A stretch of 64,000 bases of DNA from CAYRDC01 sp964422925. GTDB lineage: Bacteria; Bacteroidota; Bacteroidia; Chitinophagales; S012-47. Below, in pieces: positions 42,832 to 52,807 of this stretch; position 1 is the stretch's first letter; each line of letters starts with the position of its first letter. A program made the position numbers and the translations under genes. The notes under the pieces were generated by a model that saw only the letters and a program-made list of their open reading frames with translations, was not told the origin of the DNA and did no database searches. Location of the stretch: NCBI GenBank assembly GCA_964422925.1, contig CAYRDC010000007.1, forward strand, positions 60,544-124,543, written 5' to 3'.

Positions 42832-44403
42832 TTAATCAATTATAAACTTCTTTACAGTTACAGCATCCTGCGCTTCAAATTTCAATAAATAGGCGCCACG
42901 GGCCAGGTTCAGGTGGTACGATTTGTTTATTGGTTCACCGGCCTCCCCGTGTTTGGCATATACCTTTTGCCCTGCCATATTGTAAATGCTTATGTCATAG
43001 GAATTATCGGGACATCCCATTTTGTACAGCTGGAAATCACCTTGGGTCGGGTTTGGATACAGGTAAAGACTGTCTGATGCAAACGGATTGGTCCTTGCGC
43101 AATAGTCTGAATATTCCAGCCCAAAGATGGTATCGCGGCCGTCAGCAAAAGAAGCCGGATATACGCTGATGGGGAACCAGCCCTGACTGAAAAAATCTTT
43201 TGAGGAAAAACTTCTTAGCTGTACTTGCAGGGAAACATCTTCATCACTGCAATAGCTGTATCCCCGGGAGTCTGTTTTAATCAGGTAATTTTTTGTCTTG
43301 AATATTGGGGTGGTTGTCTGCGTGGAGACCAGAAAACCGTCATCAGGAGTTTCGATAAGATCAATTACGCCCACAGGATTTCCCGGCTGTCCGTATTTTC
43401 TGCTCCAAACCACCTGTCCGCTGGGAGAGATATCCATTAAGATGGCATAACCCGAACTGTCCTGGGAATTGCTAGAGCCCAGAGCGGCAATATAGTCCCC
43501 ACTGCAATCTTCAATTACTTTTACTACGTACTCGTTGCCATGGTTGTAATCCAGAACGAGAGACCAAAGTATATTGCCCTGCATATCAAGGTTTATGAAA
43601 TAAGCATCCTGGTCAGTACGAAGAGTGTCACCCGGAAGCTGACCGGTTGAGCCTGCAACCAATATAGATTGGTTGGATGTGGAAAGAATCGTACTGCCGG
43701 ATTGCCAGGAAGAATCACCATAAATTTTCATCCATACAGGGTTGCCGTCCGGGTCGAGCCGGATAACTGGAATATCACTGCCTCCAAAGCCGTTGTTCAC
43801 CCATCCGTCTCCGGTGGAAACGCTGCCCCCGTCCGGTAAAAGACTCAAAGCGTAGGCTTCCCCGTCATCCAGATACATTTTTGTCCAAAGTGTATCCCCG
43901 TTACTGTCGGTTTTAATTAAAAGGTGGTAGTCTCCGAAATCGTCTATCTCCCCGGTAAAGAGCAAATCACCATTACTAGTTTCAACGGTCTCATATACTT
44001 CAACCTCGTCATCATTTTCATAATGCTTTTGCCACAATATGTGACCCTGTTCATCCACCCTGGCTAAAAAACCGATATCGATATCATCTCCTGCAATTAT
44101 ATAACCTCCATTTACCGATTTTATAATGGTATTGCCCGGATCCATCCATTTATAATAAACTATGTTGCTCAGGTTTCCTTCAAGGTCAAGATCTGCGATG
44201 AAGTTACCGGAAGTGGCGATGAATTTTGCATCATAAAATCGTCCAAATACCTTGATTCTGTCATCGTTGGCTATCGTCATGCTTTTGATGTAAAAGGTAG
44301 AGGCCAGTGTATCGATTGGTAAACTGACTTCGCGCTCAAAAGTGCTTTGGGCGTACAGGGTCAACGGAATGTATGCAAGGAAATAAAGTATGATTTTTTT
44401 CAT
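42832..44403 (-). CDS. Secreted beta-propeller-like protein with T9SS sorting domain
   Basis: A 523-residue secreted protein. It has a signal peptide ending near LTLYAQ. The body has repeated segments of about 45-50 residues of the type GGYIIAGD...D..G.ILW.K.YG, as in PQQ-like or delta-60-like beta-propellers. The tail is a T9SS domain: LYLYPNPTQGDF, IYNMAGQKVYAK, LARGAYLLKF and the end KKFIID. ATG 44403 is used; a GTG two codons earlier overlaps the upstream stop. It is the last of four secreted-protein genes read leftward from 50951. Confidence 0.85.
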   Translation of the reverse strand: MKKIILYFLAYIPLTLYAQSTFEREVSLPIDTLASTFYIKSMTIANDDRIKVFGRFYDAKFIATSGNFIADLDLEGNLSNIVYYKWMDPGNTIIKSVNGGYIIAGDDIDIGFLARVDEQGHILWQKHYENDDEVEVYETVETSNGDLLFTGEIDDFGDYHLLIKTDSNGDTLWTKMYLDDGEAYALSLLPDGGSVSTGDGWVNNGFGGSDIPVIRLDPDGNPVWMKIYGDSSWQSGSTILSTSNQSILVAGSTGQLPGDTLRTDQDAYFINLDMQGNILWSLVLDYNHGNEYVVKVIEDCSGDYIAALGSSNSQDSSGYAILMDISPSGQVVWSRKYGQPGNPVGVIDLIETPDDGFLVSTQTTTPIFKTKNYLIKTDSRGYSYCSDEDVSLQVQLRSFSSKDFFSQGWFPISVYPASFADGRDTIFGLEYSDYCARTNPFASDSLYLYPNPTQGDFQLYKMGCPDNSYDISIYNMAGQKVYAKHGEAGEPINKSYHLNLARGAYLLKFEAQDAVTVKKFIID

Positions 44404-44408
44404 AAGCA

Positions 44409-46304
44409 CTAATTTTTAACCCACTTCAAAACATAATTGATATTTTGATTTTGGATTTGGAAGAGATACCAGCCTACCGGCAATTTACTAATATCCACCA
44501 TTAAGTTACCCGTATTTTCTGGTATAATAAAATGTTTATAAACTAAACCCAGTGGGTCAACAAGGCTGAGTTGTGTTCCGGCTGATATGCCTGACCATTT
44601 CAGCATAATATATTGTGAAGCCGGATTGGGGTAAAGTGTAAAATGTATTTTCCTGTCGGGGTCAGAGAACCCAGTGTGAATAAACATGAGTATCTGTGTG
44701 ACGGAAGCCTGCCCGCAGGTATTCTGCACGGTCAGGGTCACGCTGTACTGCCCGGAGGTGCTGTACGTATGCGCGGGGTTTTGCTGGTTGCTCGTTTGCC
44801 CGTCACCGAACTCCCACAGCCATTGGTGCGCGCTCACTGACTGGTCGGTGAACTGCACGGTGAGTTCCGAATCCACAGCGGTGAACGCGGCCACTGGGGT
44901 AGTGTCAACCACTACCTCCCGGCAAAATGAATCTTTGCATATGTCGCTCAGGTACAGGCATACTGTGTAGGTTCCCCAGTGCGCGTAGTTGTGCTGCGGG
45001 TTGAGGACCGAATCGGTGCTGCCGTCCCCGAAATCCCAGTGGTACAGCGTGAGGCTGTCGGTGTTGAACGAATTATTGGTGAATACTGTAGCATTACCAA
45101 TACAAACCGTGTCGGCACTAAACAGGGCATCGGGCCGTACGCATACCGTGTCAACCAGCACCAGGCTCTTTCCACCGGTAGCACTGATGCTGCGCCAATA
45201 AATGGTGTGCATACCCTTGGAAACCCCGCTGAGCCCGGCCGTGTCCTGCAGGTCGGGCAGGGTGTCGTAGGGGTGAGCCAGCACCAGCCCCTTGCCATAC
45301 CCGCTGAAAGAATCCACCGAGTACTCCACGGTAACGATATCGGCCGGGGATTCAGCTTCGCTCACGAGGAAGGGCCTGTTATGCGCCAGGCTCCAGGCGT
45401 CCAGCGAATCGCGTGTCATGATGTACAGGATGTGCAGCCCTTTGGCAGTCCCCGCGAGGTTCACCGTGAAATTCAGGTCCTGTGTGTCGGCCGGGGCAAG
45501 CGGAATGGGAACCCCCGTTCCCGGGCCGGTTACAGAATCCACGAAATACTCGGCATAGGTAATGTCGGGAGGCACATCACCCGGCCCGATCAGGAAGCTG
45601 CGGGTGTTGGCCAGGCTCCAGCCGCCCAGCGAGTCGCGGGTGGCTATGTACAAAGTGTGCAGCCCGTTTTTCATGCCGGCCAGGTTCACCGTGAAGTTCA
45701 GGTTCTGGGTATCGGCCGGTGTCAGGGCAATGGGTGTTCCGGTGCCGAACTTGGGCAGTGAATCCACGAAATACTCGGCATAGGTAATGTCGGGAGGCGT
45801 GTCTCCCGGCCCGATCAGGAAGCTGCGGGTCAGGGCCAGGCTCCAGCCGCCCAGTGAGTCGCGGGTGGCTAAGTACAAAGTGTGCAGCCCGTTTTTCATA
45901 CCGGCCAGGTTCACTGTGAAGTTTAGGTCCTGGGTGTCGGCCGGTGTCAGGGCAATGGGTGTTCCGGTTCCGAACGAAGGCAGCGAATCCACAAAATATT
46001 CCGCATAGGTGATGCTGGGTAGTGAGGTGCTGCTTTTGCTCACAATGAACGGCCGAGTGAAAGTCAGGCCCCAGGCATTGGTGCTGTCCATGGCCCGGAT
46101 ATAAAGCGTATGCAGCCCGTCAGTCAGCGTGCTGAGGTCCACCGTGAAATTCAGGTCGAGCAGGGGCCCCGGGGTGATACTCACTGCCTTCCCGTTGCCC
46201 AGACCCGGGTCGTTGTCAATGAAATATTCCACCCGCTGAATCTCCTGCGCCTGCAGCCCGGTGAAAACGGCCAGCCACAATATGAGGGTCAGAATTTTTT
46301 TCAT
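44409..46304 (-). CDS. Secreted repeat protein with PKD domains and T9SS sorting domain
   Basis: A 631-residue secreted protein. After a signal peptide (to about residue 19, GLQAQ) come five repeats of about 75 residues, each with YAEYFVDS...FTVNLAGMKNGLHTLYIATRDSLGGWSL or a variant. Two PKD domains follow (WDFGDGSTDSVLNPQHNY and WEFGDGQTSNQQNPAHTY), then a T9SS tail (FTLYPNPASQ, LVYKHF, KWVKN). Three of the five repeats are very similar in DNA as well, pointing to recent tandem duplication. Probably a surface adhesin or gliding-related protein; no direct evidence for either. Confidence 0.87.
   Translation of the reverse strand: MKKILTLILWLAVFTGLQAQEIQRVEYFIDNDPGLGNGKAVSITPGPLLDLNFTVDLSTLTDGLHTLYIRAMDSTNAWGLTFTRPFIVSKSSTSLPSITYAEYFVDSLPSFGTGTPIALTPADTQDLNFTVNLAGMKNGLHTLYLATRDSLGGWSLALTRSFLIGPGDTPPDITYAEYFVDSLPKFGTGTPIALTPADTQNLNFTVNLAGMKNGLHTLYIATRDSLGGWSLANTRSFLIGPGDVPPDITYAEYFVDSVTGPGTGVPIPLAPADTQDLNFTVNLAGTAKGLHILYIMTRDSLDAWSLAHNRPFLVSEAESPADIVTVEYSVDSFSGYGKGLVLAHPYDTLPDLQDTAGLSGVSKGMHTIYWRSISATGGKSLVLVDTVCVRPDALFSADTVCIGNATVFTNNSFNTDSLTLYHWDFGDGSTDSVLNPQHNYAHWGTYTVCLYLSDICKDSFCREVVVDTTPVAAFTAVDSELTVQFTDQSVSAHQWLWEFGDGQTSNQQNPAHTYSTSGQYSVTLTVQNTCGQASVTQILMFIHTGFSDPDRKIHFTLYPNPASQYIMLKWSGISAGTQLSLVDPLGLVYKHFIIPENTGNLMVDISKLPVGWYLFQIQNQNINYVLKWVKN
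45342..46016 (-). repeat. Three tandem 225-bp repeats inside the secreted-protein gene
   Basis: Three in-frame units of 225 bases (75 codons) encode residues about 97-321. The two units at about 45562-45783 and 45787-46008 are nearly identical base for base, including the string coding FVDSLP and FLIGPGD. The flanking first and fifth units have drifted. Such a tract can expand or shrink by recombination and can cause assembly errors. Confidence 0.85.
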
Positions 46305-46344
46305 ATCGGATATATTTGGGTTAACTATCCCCGCGCGCCTGCAA

Positions 46345-47337
46345 TCAGTTGTGTGCTTTGATTTTGATATGCACAGGCAGGCCCTGCAGAGCGGAACCGC
46401 TTACAGGAGCCGAATAAAAATAGATGGCCGGTATCTGTGGCATGCCCGAAAGCACGTACGGGTTGTTTCCGCCAAACATCCCGCAGTCTTCCCCGTTCAC
46501 ACCGGCTCCTATGGCCGGTGACCCGGCTTTGAGCTTCCATTGACCGTCTGTCGAACCGCTCAGTTCAAAAACGGTGGTCATGTCCACATTCAGCTGGTTG
46601 CCGTTGCCGGACGGTAGTTGCGTGCCGCTGCAAAGGTTGTTCTTAACCGTACAGCCGTACAAATTGGCTTGATAAGTTTTATACAGGATATTGTTTTCGA
46701 AAATGGAGTTGTACAAGGTAATGCTTGCGCTCTGACCGTTGAATACGTTATTCATCACGATGGCAGTGCTTGAGCTGGTTGAGGCAATGAGCGTATATGT
46801 TTCCTGGATATAGTTGTTGGTGATCATGATGTTGGAACAGTTCCCGCTGAGGAAAATCGTGGTAATTCCACCCGAACTTGAAAGGTAATTCTGTGTAATG
46901 ACCACGTTGGATGCATTGGATACTAACACTGTCTGATACACATGGCACCTCATCACTACCGTGTTGCTGGCGTAGATACTGATTTTCGAAAAGGTCATTC
47001 CGGAGATAACCAACCCCGCTGCTGAGGTGTTAACGGTGATGTCGGCAGCTATTGAATAGGACGGGTTGGCCTGGGTTTCAGGATTCTGGGCCAGGAAATA
47101 ACCGGTTCCCAGAATGACCAGCGGCTTGTTGGCGGTCAGGTTGCCGTAGTTCGTGGTGGAGCCTTCCACCAGCAGGGTATCGCCCGCCTGTACGCTGGCA
47201 TCGTCATGCGCTGCCTGAAGCGAAGTAAAATCCGCGTCAATGCCGGGCACATTGTTAATGCGCCATATGGTTGCCCATGAGCTGTTGCCGAAAAGCAGCA
47301 GGGCGCTCAGGATCAGGAATTGCTGTGCTTTTTTCAT
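46345..47337 (-). CDS. Secreted parallel beta-helix protein
   Basis: A 330-residue secreted protein with a signal peptide (to about residue 22, SSWA). A start typical of right-handed beta-helix proteins follows (FTSLQAAHDDASVQAGDTLLVEGS), then short repeated turns such as ASNVVITQNYLSS, CSNIMITNNYIQE and STAIVMNNVFNG. It has no clear T9SS tail. Related folds bind or cleave polysaccharides, but no catalytic residues can be assigned. It lies 40 nt before the PKD-repeat gene at 46304 and 11 nt after the large PKD gene, in one likely operon. Confidence 0.8.
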   Translation of the reverse strand: MKKAQQFLILSALLLFGNSSWATIWRINNVPGIDADFTSLQAAHDDASVQAGDTLLVEGSTTNYGNLTANKPLVILGTGYFLAQNPETQANPSYSIAADITVNTSAAGLVISGMTFSKISIYASNTVVMRCHVYQTVLVSNASNVVITQNYLSSSGGITTIFLSGNCSNIMITNNYIQETYTLIASTSSSTAIVMNNVFNGQSASITLYNSIFENNILYKTYQANLYGCTVKNNLCSGTQLPSGNGNQLNVDMTTVFELSGSTDGQWKLKAGSPAIGAGVNGEDCGMFGGNNPYVLSGMPQIPAIYFYSAPVSGSALQGLPVHIKIKAHN

Positions 47338-47348
47338 AACTGGTTGTT

Positions 47349-50300
47349 TTATTGAACAATGAATTTTTGCCTGAAAGTGATCTGGTCGTTTTCAACCCGG
47401 ATGATGTACAGCCCCCTGGCATAGCCGCTGAGGTCAACAGTCCGGGTGTATGGGCCGGAAACATTGACTGCCGGCAGGGTTTCCACCACCCGCCCGCTGG
47501 CGTCAGTAATCCGGATCATGCAGGGGGTGCAATCCAGGTTCTGCCACTCAATCACCAGCCTGCTGGTGGCCGGGACGGGATATATGTTCACCATGGGAAT
47601 GGCTGCCTGGGGCAGGCCGGTCAATACCAGGGTGGAGGTGGTTGTGTCTGCCCCGCAGCCGTTCCAGACGGTGAGGGTAACCTGGTAACTTCCTGTTGAG
47701 GTGTAATTGTGCAACGGGTTCTCCTGGGTGGAGGTGTCCCCGTCACCGAATTCCCACAACCACGCATGGGCATATTGGGAGGTATTCTGGAACTGGACAC
47801 TGTTGCCCGTGGCATTGGCCGTAAAGCCGGCCACCGGCAGGAGGGAGTCTACGAAAATGAAATGGGTGACGGTGTCCCAGCAACCCTGGCCGTCCCACAC
47901 CTTGTGGAACACCTTGTAGGTGTCGCTCGGGGCATAATAGTGTACCGGGTTCTGCAGCCATGAGGTGTCTCCGTCACCGAATTCCCAGTACCAGGTCACC
48001 ACGTTGCCGAGGCTTGTATCCGCAAAATGCATCGTGTCGCCTATACAGATGGTATCATATACAAACCGTGCATCCGGTCCGTTTTGTACCGTAATCTGCA
48101 GGTATACAGTGTCCTGGCAGCTGTTCAGGGTGTCAGTGACAATGGCCATCACCTGGTACACCCCGGAAGCAGAATACCCGTGCGTGACCGCATGACCCGA
48201 GGCAGTATACCCGTCACCGAACGACCAATCCACGTTACCGATTAACTGGGAAGGCTGTGAATTGTCGGTAAAGGTGATGTCCTCATTCGGGCATGGGGCG
48301 GTATTGGAAGCGCTGACCGAAGGGGCGATTTCGTAGATAAACACTGAATCGGTAATTTCATCGGTACAGCCATTGGCATCAGTTACTATCAGGGTGACCC
48401 AATATACACCACCCAGGCCATAGGCATGCGTAGGATTTTTAATGTTTGCGGTATTACCGTCTCCAAAGTTCCAGAACCATGAAACAATGGGTGCATCGCC
48501 TTTTTTGGATTTGTCAGTAAAATGCACTCCCGCACCAGCACAGACAGGTGTGGTGGCATCAAAATTAGCTTCCGGCCCGTCAAACAGTGTTAAGTAGAAG
48601 GTATCACAAGCTTCGCAGAGGTAAGAATCAAAGACACACAAACTAACGGCATAGGTACCCGGTGCATTGAATTTGTGGCTGGGATTTGCCTGATTGCTGA
48701 AATTCCCGTCATCAAAGTCCCAGATATTCCCCATAATTGGATTATCGCCCGGAACCAGCACATTGTAGCTGAAATTAATTGTATTCCCGTTGATCCAGTC
48801 GAAGCATGTGTCATTGGGCGCATTGACTTGAATAACCGGCACTTTATTCACATGGAATATGTGGGTTACAGAGTCCGAGCAGCCATTGGAATCTGTAACA
48901 ACTAATTTCACCATGAAATCCTGGATGTTCCCTATGGTGGAAAATGCATGTATGGGATTTTTCTGAGTACTGAAAGTGCCGTCATCAAAATCCCAATGCC
49001 AAGACACAATCGGTGCGTCTCCCGGCAAGCTGCTATCTGCAAAGTAAACAGTATCATATTCACAAATTGTATCGCCTGCGGGATTCCATCTGAACAAAGC
49101 TTTCGGGCCACCATGAATTACAATGGGAATATGGATTGAATCAACGCAGCCTGCTGCGTCAATTACCGTATGGGTTACTGTCCATGTTCCTGTTGTCGTA
49201 AAGGTATAATCATGTGTTTGACCGAGGAAAGTCATACTGTCTCCTGACAGATACCAGACTGAGCTGACAATAGGTAAGTTGCAACTGCCAGGTGTACTCG
49301 CATCCTGCATAGTGAAAGTAACTGGGTTAGACCCCATACAGACAGGATCGGGCATAAAAGCTCCGGCTGTTGGTCCATTGCACACTACAATGTCTGTAAT
49401 AAAGGAATCCTTACAGAGCCAGTCGTCATACACAACCAGCTTAACCGAATAGGTTCCCGGGCTGGTATAGGTATGCGTGGGGTTTCGCTGTGTGGAAGTG
49501 CCGCCATCCCCAAAAGTCCAGAACCAGGTCGCGGGACCAGGGTTGCCGAAGGAAGAGTCAGTGAACTGCACCGGGCTGCCGGTACAAACGGTGTCCGGAT
49601 TGAAATAAAAGGCCACCAGGTCGCAGGAGTGGCCGCACTGTTGCGCCAGGGTAGGGGTTACCGTGGTGGGTGTCACGGTAAAAGTGCCTGTATTTAATGT
49701 AATGCTGGTAACCGGGTTTACCGAGGAAGTGTTCATATTGATGGTGCTGGAAGTGACGCTTACCTGCGATTGGGTCATGCAGTCATCGGTTGTGTTGTAG
49801 GCAGGCAGTTTTTCCACCACGGCCACGCTGTTGCCCGATGGGTTGTTGAAACACCCGAAAGCCAGCAGATCATCCCCCACGCCATACCAGTTTCCTGCCT
49901 CGTTGGCCCATTCGTTGCGAATGGCGGTTTGAGTGGCCGTGTTAAATTCAATATTGAATGGACTTTTATCCAGACCGTTCGACCAGTCGTATTGCCCGCC
50001 CCAAGCACTGATTATATCGGTACCAGGCAGGAAATTGCCCGAACTGAATTTTCCTGCCGCGTACAATGTTTTCATATAATTTACCTGCCAGCTCAGGAAA
50101 TAGGCGGTTAGTTTTACCGGATTGGCCAGGTCCAGCAGGGCGATCATGGCGCATTCGCTCCCGGTGCAATTACCGCTGATGCCGCTACCTACCATCCAGA
50201 GGTTGCTGCCCGAACCCGGTAGGAAGTACCGCGGGTCCACATAGCCGAAGGGCGATGTATAAGCTGTGACGGAGGTCAGCATGAAAGAGGTTATCAGGAA

Positions 50301-50951
50301 TGTGCGGTTGTTGATATTCCCGTCATACAGGGCGGCCATCACGTAGTTACCGATAAATACCATGTCAATGAAATCATAAAACCCCGTGTTGCCGTTCAGC
50401 GTGAATACCTGAGAAGCTACAATTTGTTTCGTGGCAGGGTCTATTGTGGCAATATATAGTCGCGTTTGGTTGTTGTTTATGTCAATTACCCGGCCAGCCA
50501 CCATTACGTAACCGTTCGGCAATTGGACGCCAACGTCAATGGTGGTATTGTAACCCGACTGGTTGGTGAACAGGCTGATGGCATTGGTTACATTGCCCTG
50601 CCCGTCAAGGTGCAACAGGCGCCCGTTGTAAACCGAACCTAACCATACACCGCTACCCGTGTTGTCCGGAAATACGACATCTGTCATAAAACTGAATGAA
50701 AACTGTAAAGCCCATTCTATCAACCCCTGCATGGAAGGATTAAACATCATAACCGTGGGTGTTTCACCTGAACTGCCCTGGAAAAAACCGATAGTGACTA
50801 CTTTTCCGTTCGACAAGGTTACCGCCCGGTCAAAACAAGAATTTCCGGTTCCGGGTGTGCTGACCGAATACCTGGTGGGTATGGTCAGTTGCCCGAAGAT
50901 AAAGCCCGGAACAAAGACCAGAAAAATCACGGAAACAATAATTTTTTTCAT
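47349..50951 (-). CDS. Giant secreted PKD-repeat protein with T9SS sorting domain
   Basis: A 1200-residue secreted protein with a signal peptide (to about residue 20, FIFGQ). Residues to about 430 resemble a beta-propeller with few clear motifs. About eight PKD domains follow (residues about 440-1110), most with a W-x-FGDG or W-x-FDDG core and a NP..H.Y/F string. The tail is a T9SS domain: VNIYPVPATSRL, ITDASGRVVET, LSGYARGLYI and the end QKFIVQ. It is the first gene of the leftward block of four. Such proteins are typical surface or adhesive proteins of Bacteroidota; the ligand is unknown. Confidence 0.9.
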   Translation of the reverse strand: MKKIIVSVIFLVFVPGFIFGQLTIPTRYSVSTPGTGNSCFDRAVTLSNGKVVTIGFFQGSSGETPTVMMFNPSMQGLIEWALQFSFSFMTDVVFPDNTGSGVWLGSVYNGRLLHLDGQGNVTNAISLFTNQSGYNTTIDVGVQLPNGYVMVAGRVIDINNNQTRLYIATIDPATKQIVASQVFTLNGNTGFYDFIDMVFIGNYVMAALYDGNINNRTFLITSFMLTSVTAYTSPFGYVDPRYFLPGSGSNLWMVGSGISGNCTGSECAMIALLDLANPVKLTAYFLSWQVNYMKTLYAAGKFSSGNFLPGTDIISAWGGQYDWSNGLDKSPFNIEFNTATQTAIRNEWANEAGNWYGVGDDLLAFGCFNNPSGNSVAVVEKLPAYNTTDDCMTQSQVSVTSSTINMNTSSVNPVTSITLNTGTFTVTPTTVTPTLAQQCGHSCDLVAFYFNPDTVCTGSPVQFTDSSFGNPGPATWFWTFGDGGTSTQRNPTHTYTSPGTYSVKLVVYDDWLCKDSFITDIVVCNGPTAGAFMPDPVCMGSNPVTFTMQDASTPGSCNLPIVSSVWYLSGDSMTFLGQTHDYTFTTTGTWTVTHTVIDAAGCVDSIHIPIVIHGGPKALFRWNPAGDTICEYDTVYFADSSLPGDAPIVSWHWDFDDGTFSTQKNPIHAFSTIGNIQDFMVKLVVTDSNGCSDSVTHIFHVNKVPVIQVNAPNDTCFDWINGNTINFSYNVLVPGDNPIMGNIWDFDDGNFSNQANPSHKFNAPGTYAVSLCVFDSYLCEACDTFYLTLFDGPEANFDATTPVCAGAGVHFTDKSKKGDAPIVSWFWNFGDGNTANIKNPTHAYGLGGVYWVTLIVTDANGCTDEITDSVFIYEIAPSVSASNTAPCPNEDITFTDNSQPSQLIGNVDWSFGDGYTASGHAVTHGYSASGVYQVMAIVTDTLNSCQDTVYLQITVQNGPDARFVYDTICIGDTMHFADTSLGNVVTWYWEFGDGDTSWLQNPVHYYAPSDTYKVFHKVWDGQGCWDTVTHFIFVDSLLPVAGFTANATGNSVQFQNTSQYAHAWLWEFGDGDTSTQENPLHNYTSTGSYQVTLTVWNGCGADTTTSTLVLTGLPQAAIPMVNIYPVPATSRLVIEWQNLDCTPCMIRITDASGRVVETLPAVNVSGPYTRTVDLSGYARGLYIIRVENDQITFRQKFIVQ

Positions 50952-51259
50952 ATCATGAAGTTTTGAAATTTATTAATGCGACCACCGGGCAGGGTCTTTC
51001 AGTTGATTGGGATAATGATCTTTTAAGTTAGGGATTTTGGGTTTAGTATCAAATTTTTTATGCCTTCTAAATGCCTTCCGGATAAATCCCTTCAACTGCT
51101 GCACGACCCGGTGTAAGATAAATGGAACTTGCATTTCAGGTATTAAATATCTGTATGCGAGTTTTTTCAGTCAATCAAAATAAATGCATTATCTTAAAGT
51201 TCAAAATCACCTGTTTGGGCCATTATGTAAAGGATTTTCTCAGTAAACCTTAAGATTCA
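50952..51259. other. Intergenic region between divergent genes
   Basis: 308 bases between the leftward PKD gene and the rightward helical-protein gene. It is A/T-rich and must hold both promoters. I see no perfect TAnnTTTG box, no hairpin with a T run, and no gene. Confidence 0.6.
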
Positions 51260-52807
51260 ATGGAAAAGTATGATCGGTTGCATAAAATGGTAAAGTCGTT
51301 AAACCGCTCTGAGAAGCGATATGTAAAGCTTTTTATCCGGGCTTTTCGTGCTGACAGCAATTATTTGCGATTGCTGGAAGTAGTATCCAGCATGAAAAAA
51401 TATGATGCTACGCGTATGCGGCAGGCAATGCGGGGAGAGAAAATGTTGCGGCAATTGAGCGTTCTCAAGCACCAGTTGTATGAATTGATTTTACGGGCCA
51501 TGCGCTTGTACCACAGCCGCAGTAATGAGGAGAACAGTCTTTGGAATGACCTGCAGTCCATCCGGTTCCTGGCCGGGAAAGGTTTGCTGGAAGAAGCCGG
51601 ACAGTTGCTTGACAAAACAGCGCGCAGGGCCCGGGATACGGAAGCCCTGGCCATACAGCTGGAATTACTCCGGTGGAAACGCAAACTGGCAGCCCTGCAG
51701 AATTACCAGAACCTGGATGAGAACGCCTTGGAATCTATGCAGCAGGAAGCCCTGCGGATAAGCGCTTTGCTCCGCGATGAGCTGATGTATGATTTTTTGT
51801 CAGCCCGGGTGTTTGCCAGGTTTTTTGCACGGGGTAAGGCACGCGATGCCAGAGAATACCGGGAACTAACCGGTTTGATAGAGGATGGTTTGCTGCAGGA
51901 GGGCCGTCAACCGGCCACTTTCCGGGCAAAATATCTTTACCACAATACCCTTGCCTTCTGGTACGGCCAGCTCGATGCGTATGATAAAAGCCTGGAGCAT
52001 TTGCAGGAGATTTCTGAACTGATGGCAGCCAATCCGGGTATTACAGGCGATATGCTGGTCAATTATATCAGCGTTCTTAATAACCGGTTTATTTGCCAAT
52101 GCGAGCTGGGACTCGGCAGGGAAGCAGGGAAAACCCTGGCCCTGATGGAATCGCTGCCGGCCCTGTACCCGAAAAAAATGACCCGTCAGGTTCAACGCAT
52201 GCTTTTCATGCACCTGTTTGCCTCGCGCTGTTATTATTTTATCCAGTCTGGAAATATTCGGGCCTGCTATGAAATACTTCCTGAACTGATTCAGGGTCTG
52301 GAGGCCTATGACCTGCCGGACTGGTATGGTCTGTATTTCCGGTATAACATTGCTTATGTGTACTTTATACGAGAGGAATATGGACGTTCGCTCGAATGGA
52401 TTCGGCAGATTTATGAAAATTTCGATGACCAGAGTGGACAGGATTTGTATGCTTTTGCCCGGATATTGGAATTGCTAAATCACTATGAACTGGATAACCG
52501 CGAGTTGCTGCCATACCTACTGCGGTCGACTTACCGGTTTATCCGGAAAAGAAACCGCTTATTCCGGGTTGAACAGGAAGTATTGCGCATGATACGAGCA
52601 CTGGAACGCATCCCGGACCGTGAGTCGCTAATCCGTGAATTCCAGATCCTGAGCCAGCGGCTGAAGCAAATCGCGCGGGAAGATGTTTTTGAGCGGCAGG
52701 CTCTTCAGTACATTGACCTGACCGGGTGGCTCGATGCCAAAATAGAAGGAAAGCCGTTTGTGCCCGGAAGACGGCTGGCCGGGAGCACGGTTCAGGCGGG
52801 TGAGTAG
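51260..52807 (+). CDS. Unknown all-helical protein, TPR-like
   Basis: A 515-residue soluble protein without signal peptide or Cys motifs. It is helical throughout, beginning with KMVKSLNRSEKRYVKLFIRAF and running through repeated helix pairs that look like degenerate tetratricopeptide repeats (for example LLEEAGQLLDKTARRARDTEAL). Strongly charged and rich in Arg, Leu and Tyr. I do not recognise a named family; proteins of this layout occur in Bacteroidota. The last 16 nt overlap the convergent decarboxylase gene. Confidence 0.75.
   Translation: MEKYDRLHKMVKSLNRSEKRYVKLFIRAFRADSNYLRLLEVVSSMKKYDATRMRQAMRGEKMLRQLSVLKHQLYELILRAMRLYHSRSNEENSLWNDLQSIRFLAGKGLLEEAGQLLDKTARRARDTEALAIQLELLRWKRKLAALQNYQNLDENALESMQQEALRISALLRDELMYDFLSARVFARFFARGKARDAREYRELTGLIEDGLLQEGRQPATFRAKYLYHNTLAFWYGQLDAYDKSLEHLQEISELMAANPGITGDMLVNYISVLNNRFICQCELGLGREAGKTLALMESLPALYPKKMTRQVQRMLFMHLFASRCYYFIQSGNIRACYEILPELIQGLEAYDLPDWYGLYFRYNIAYVYFIREEYGRSLEWIRQIYENFDDQSGQDLYAFARILELLNHYELDNRELLPYLLRSTYRFIRKRNRLFRVEQEVLRMIRALERIPDRESLIREFQILSQRLKQIAREDVFERQALQYIDLTGWLDAKIEGKPFVPGRRLAGSTVQAGE

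Noticed and set aside
44979..45761. Open frame of 260 codons opposite the PKD repeat gene
   Set aside because: It arises from the tandem 225-bp repeats, whose length is a multiple of three and so keeps the antisense frame open.
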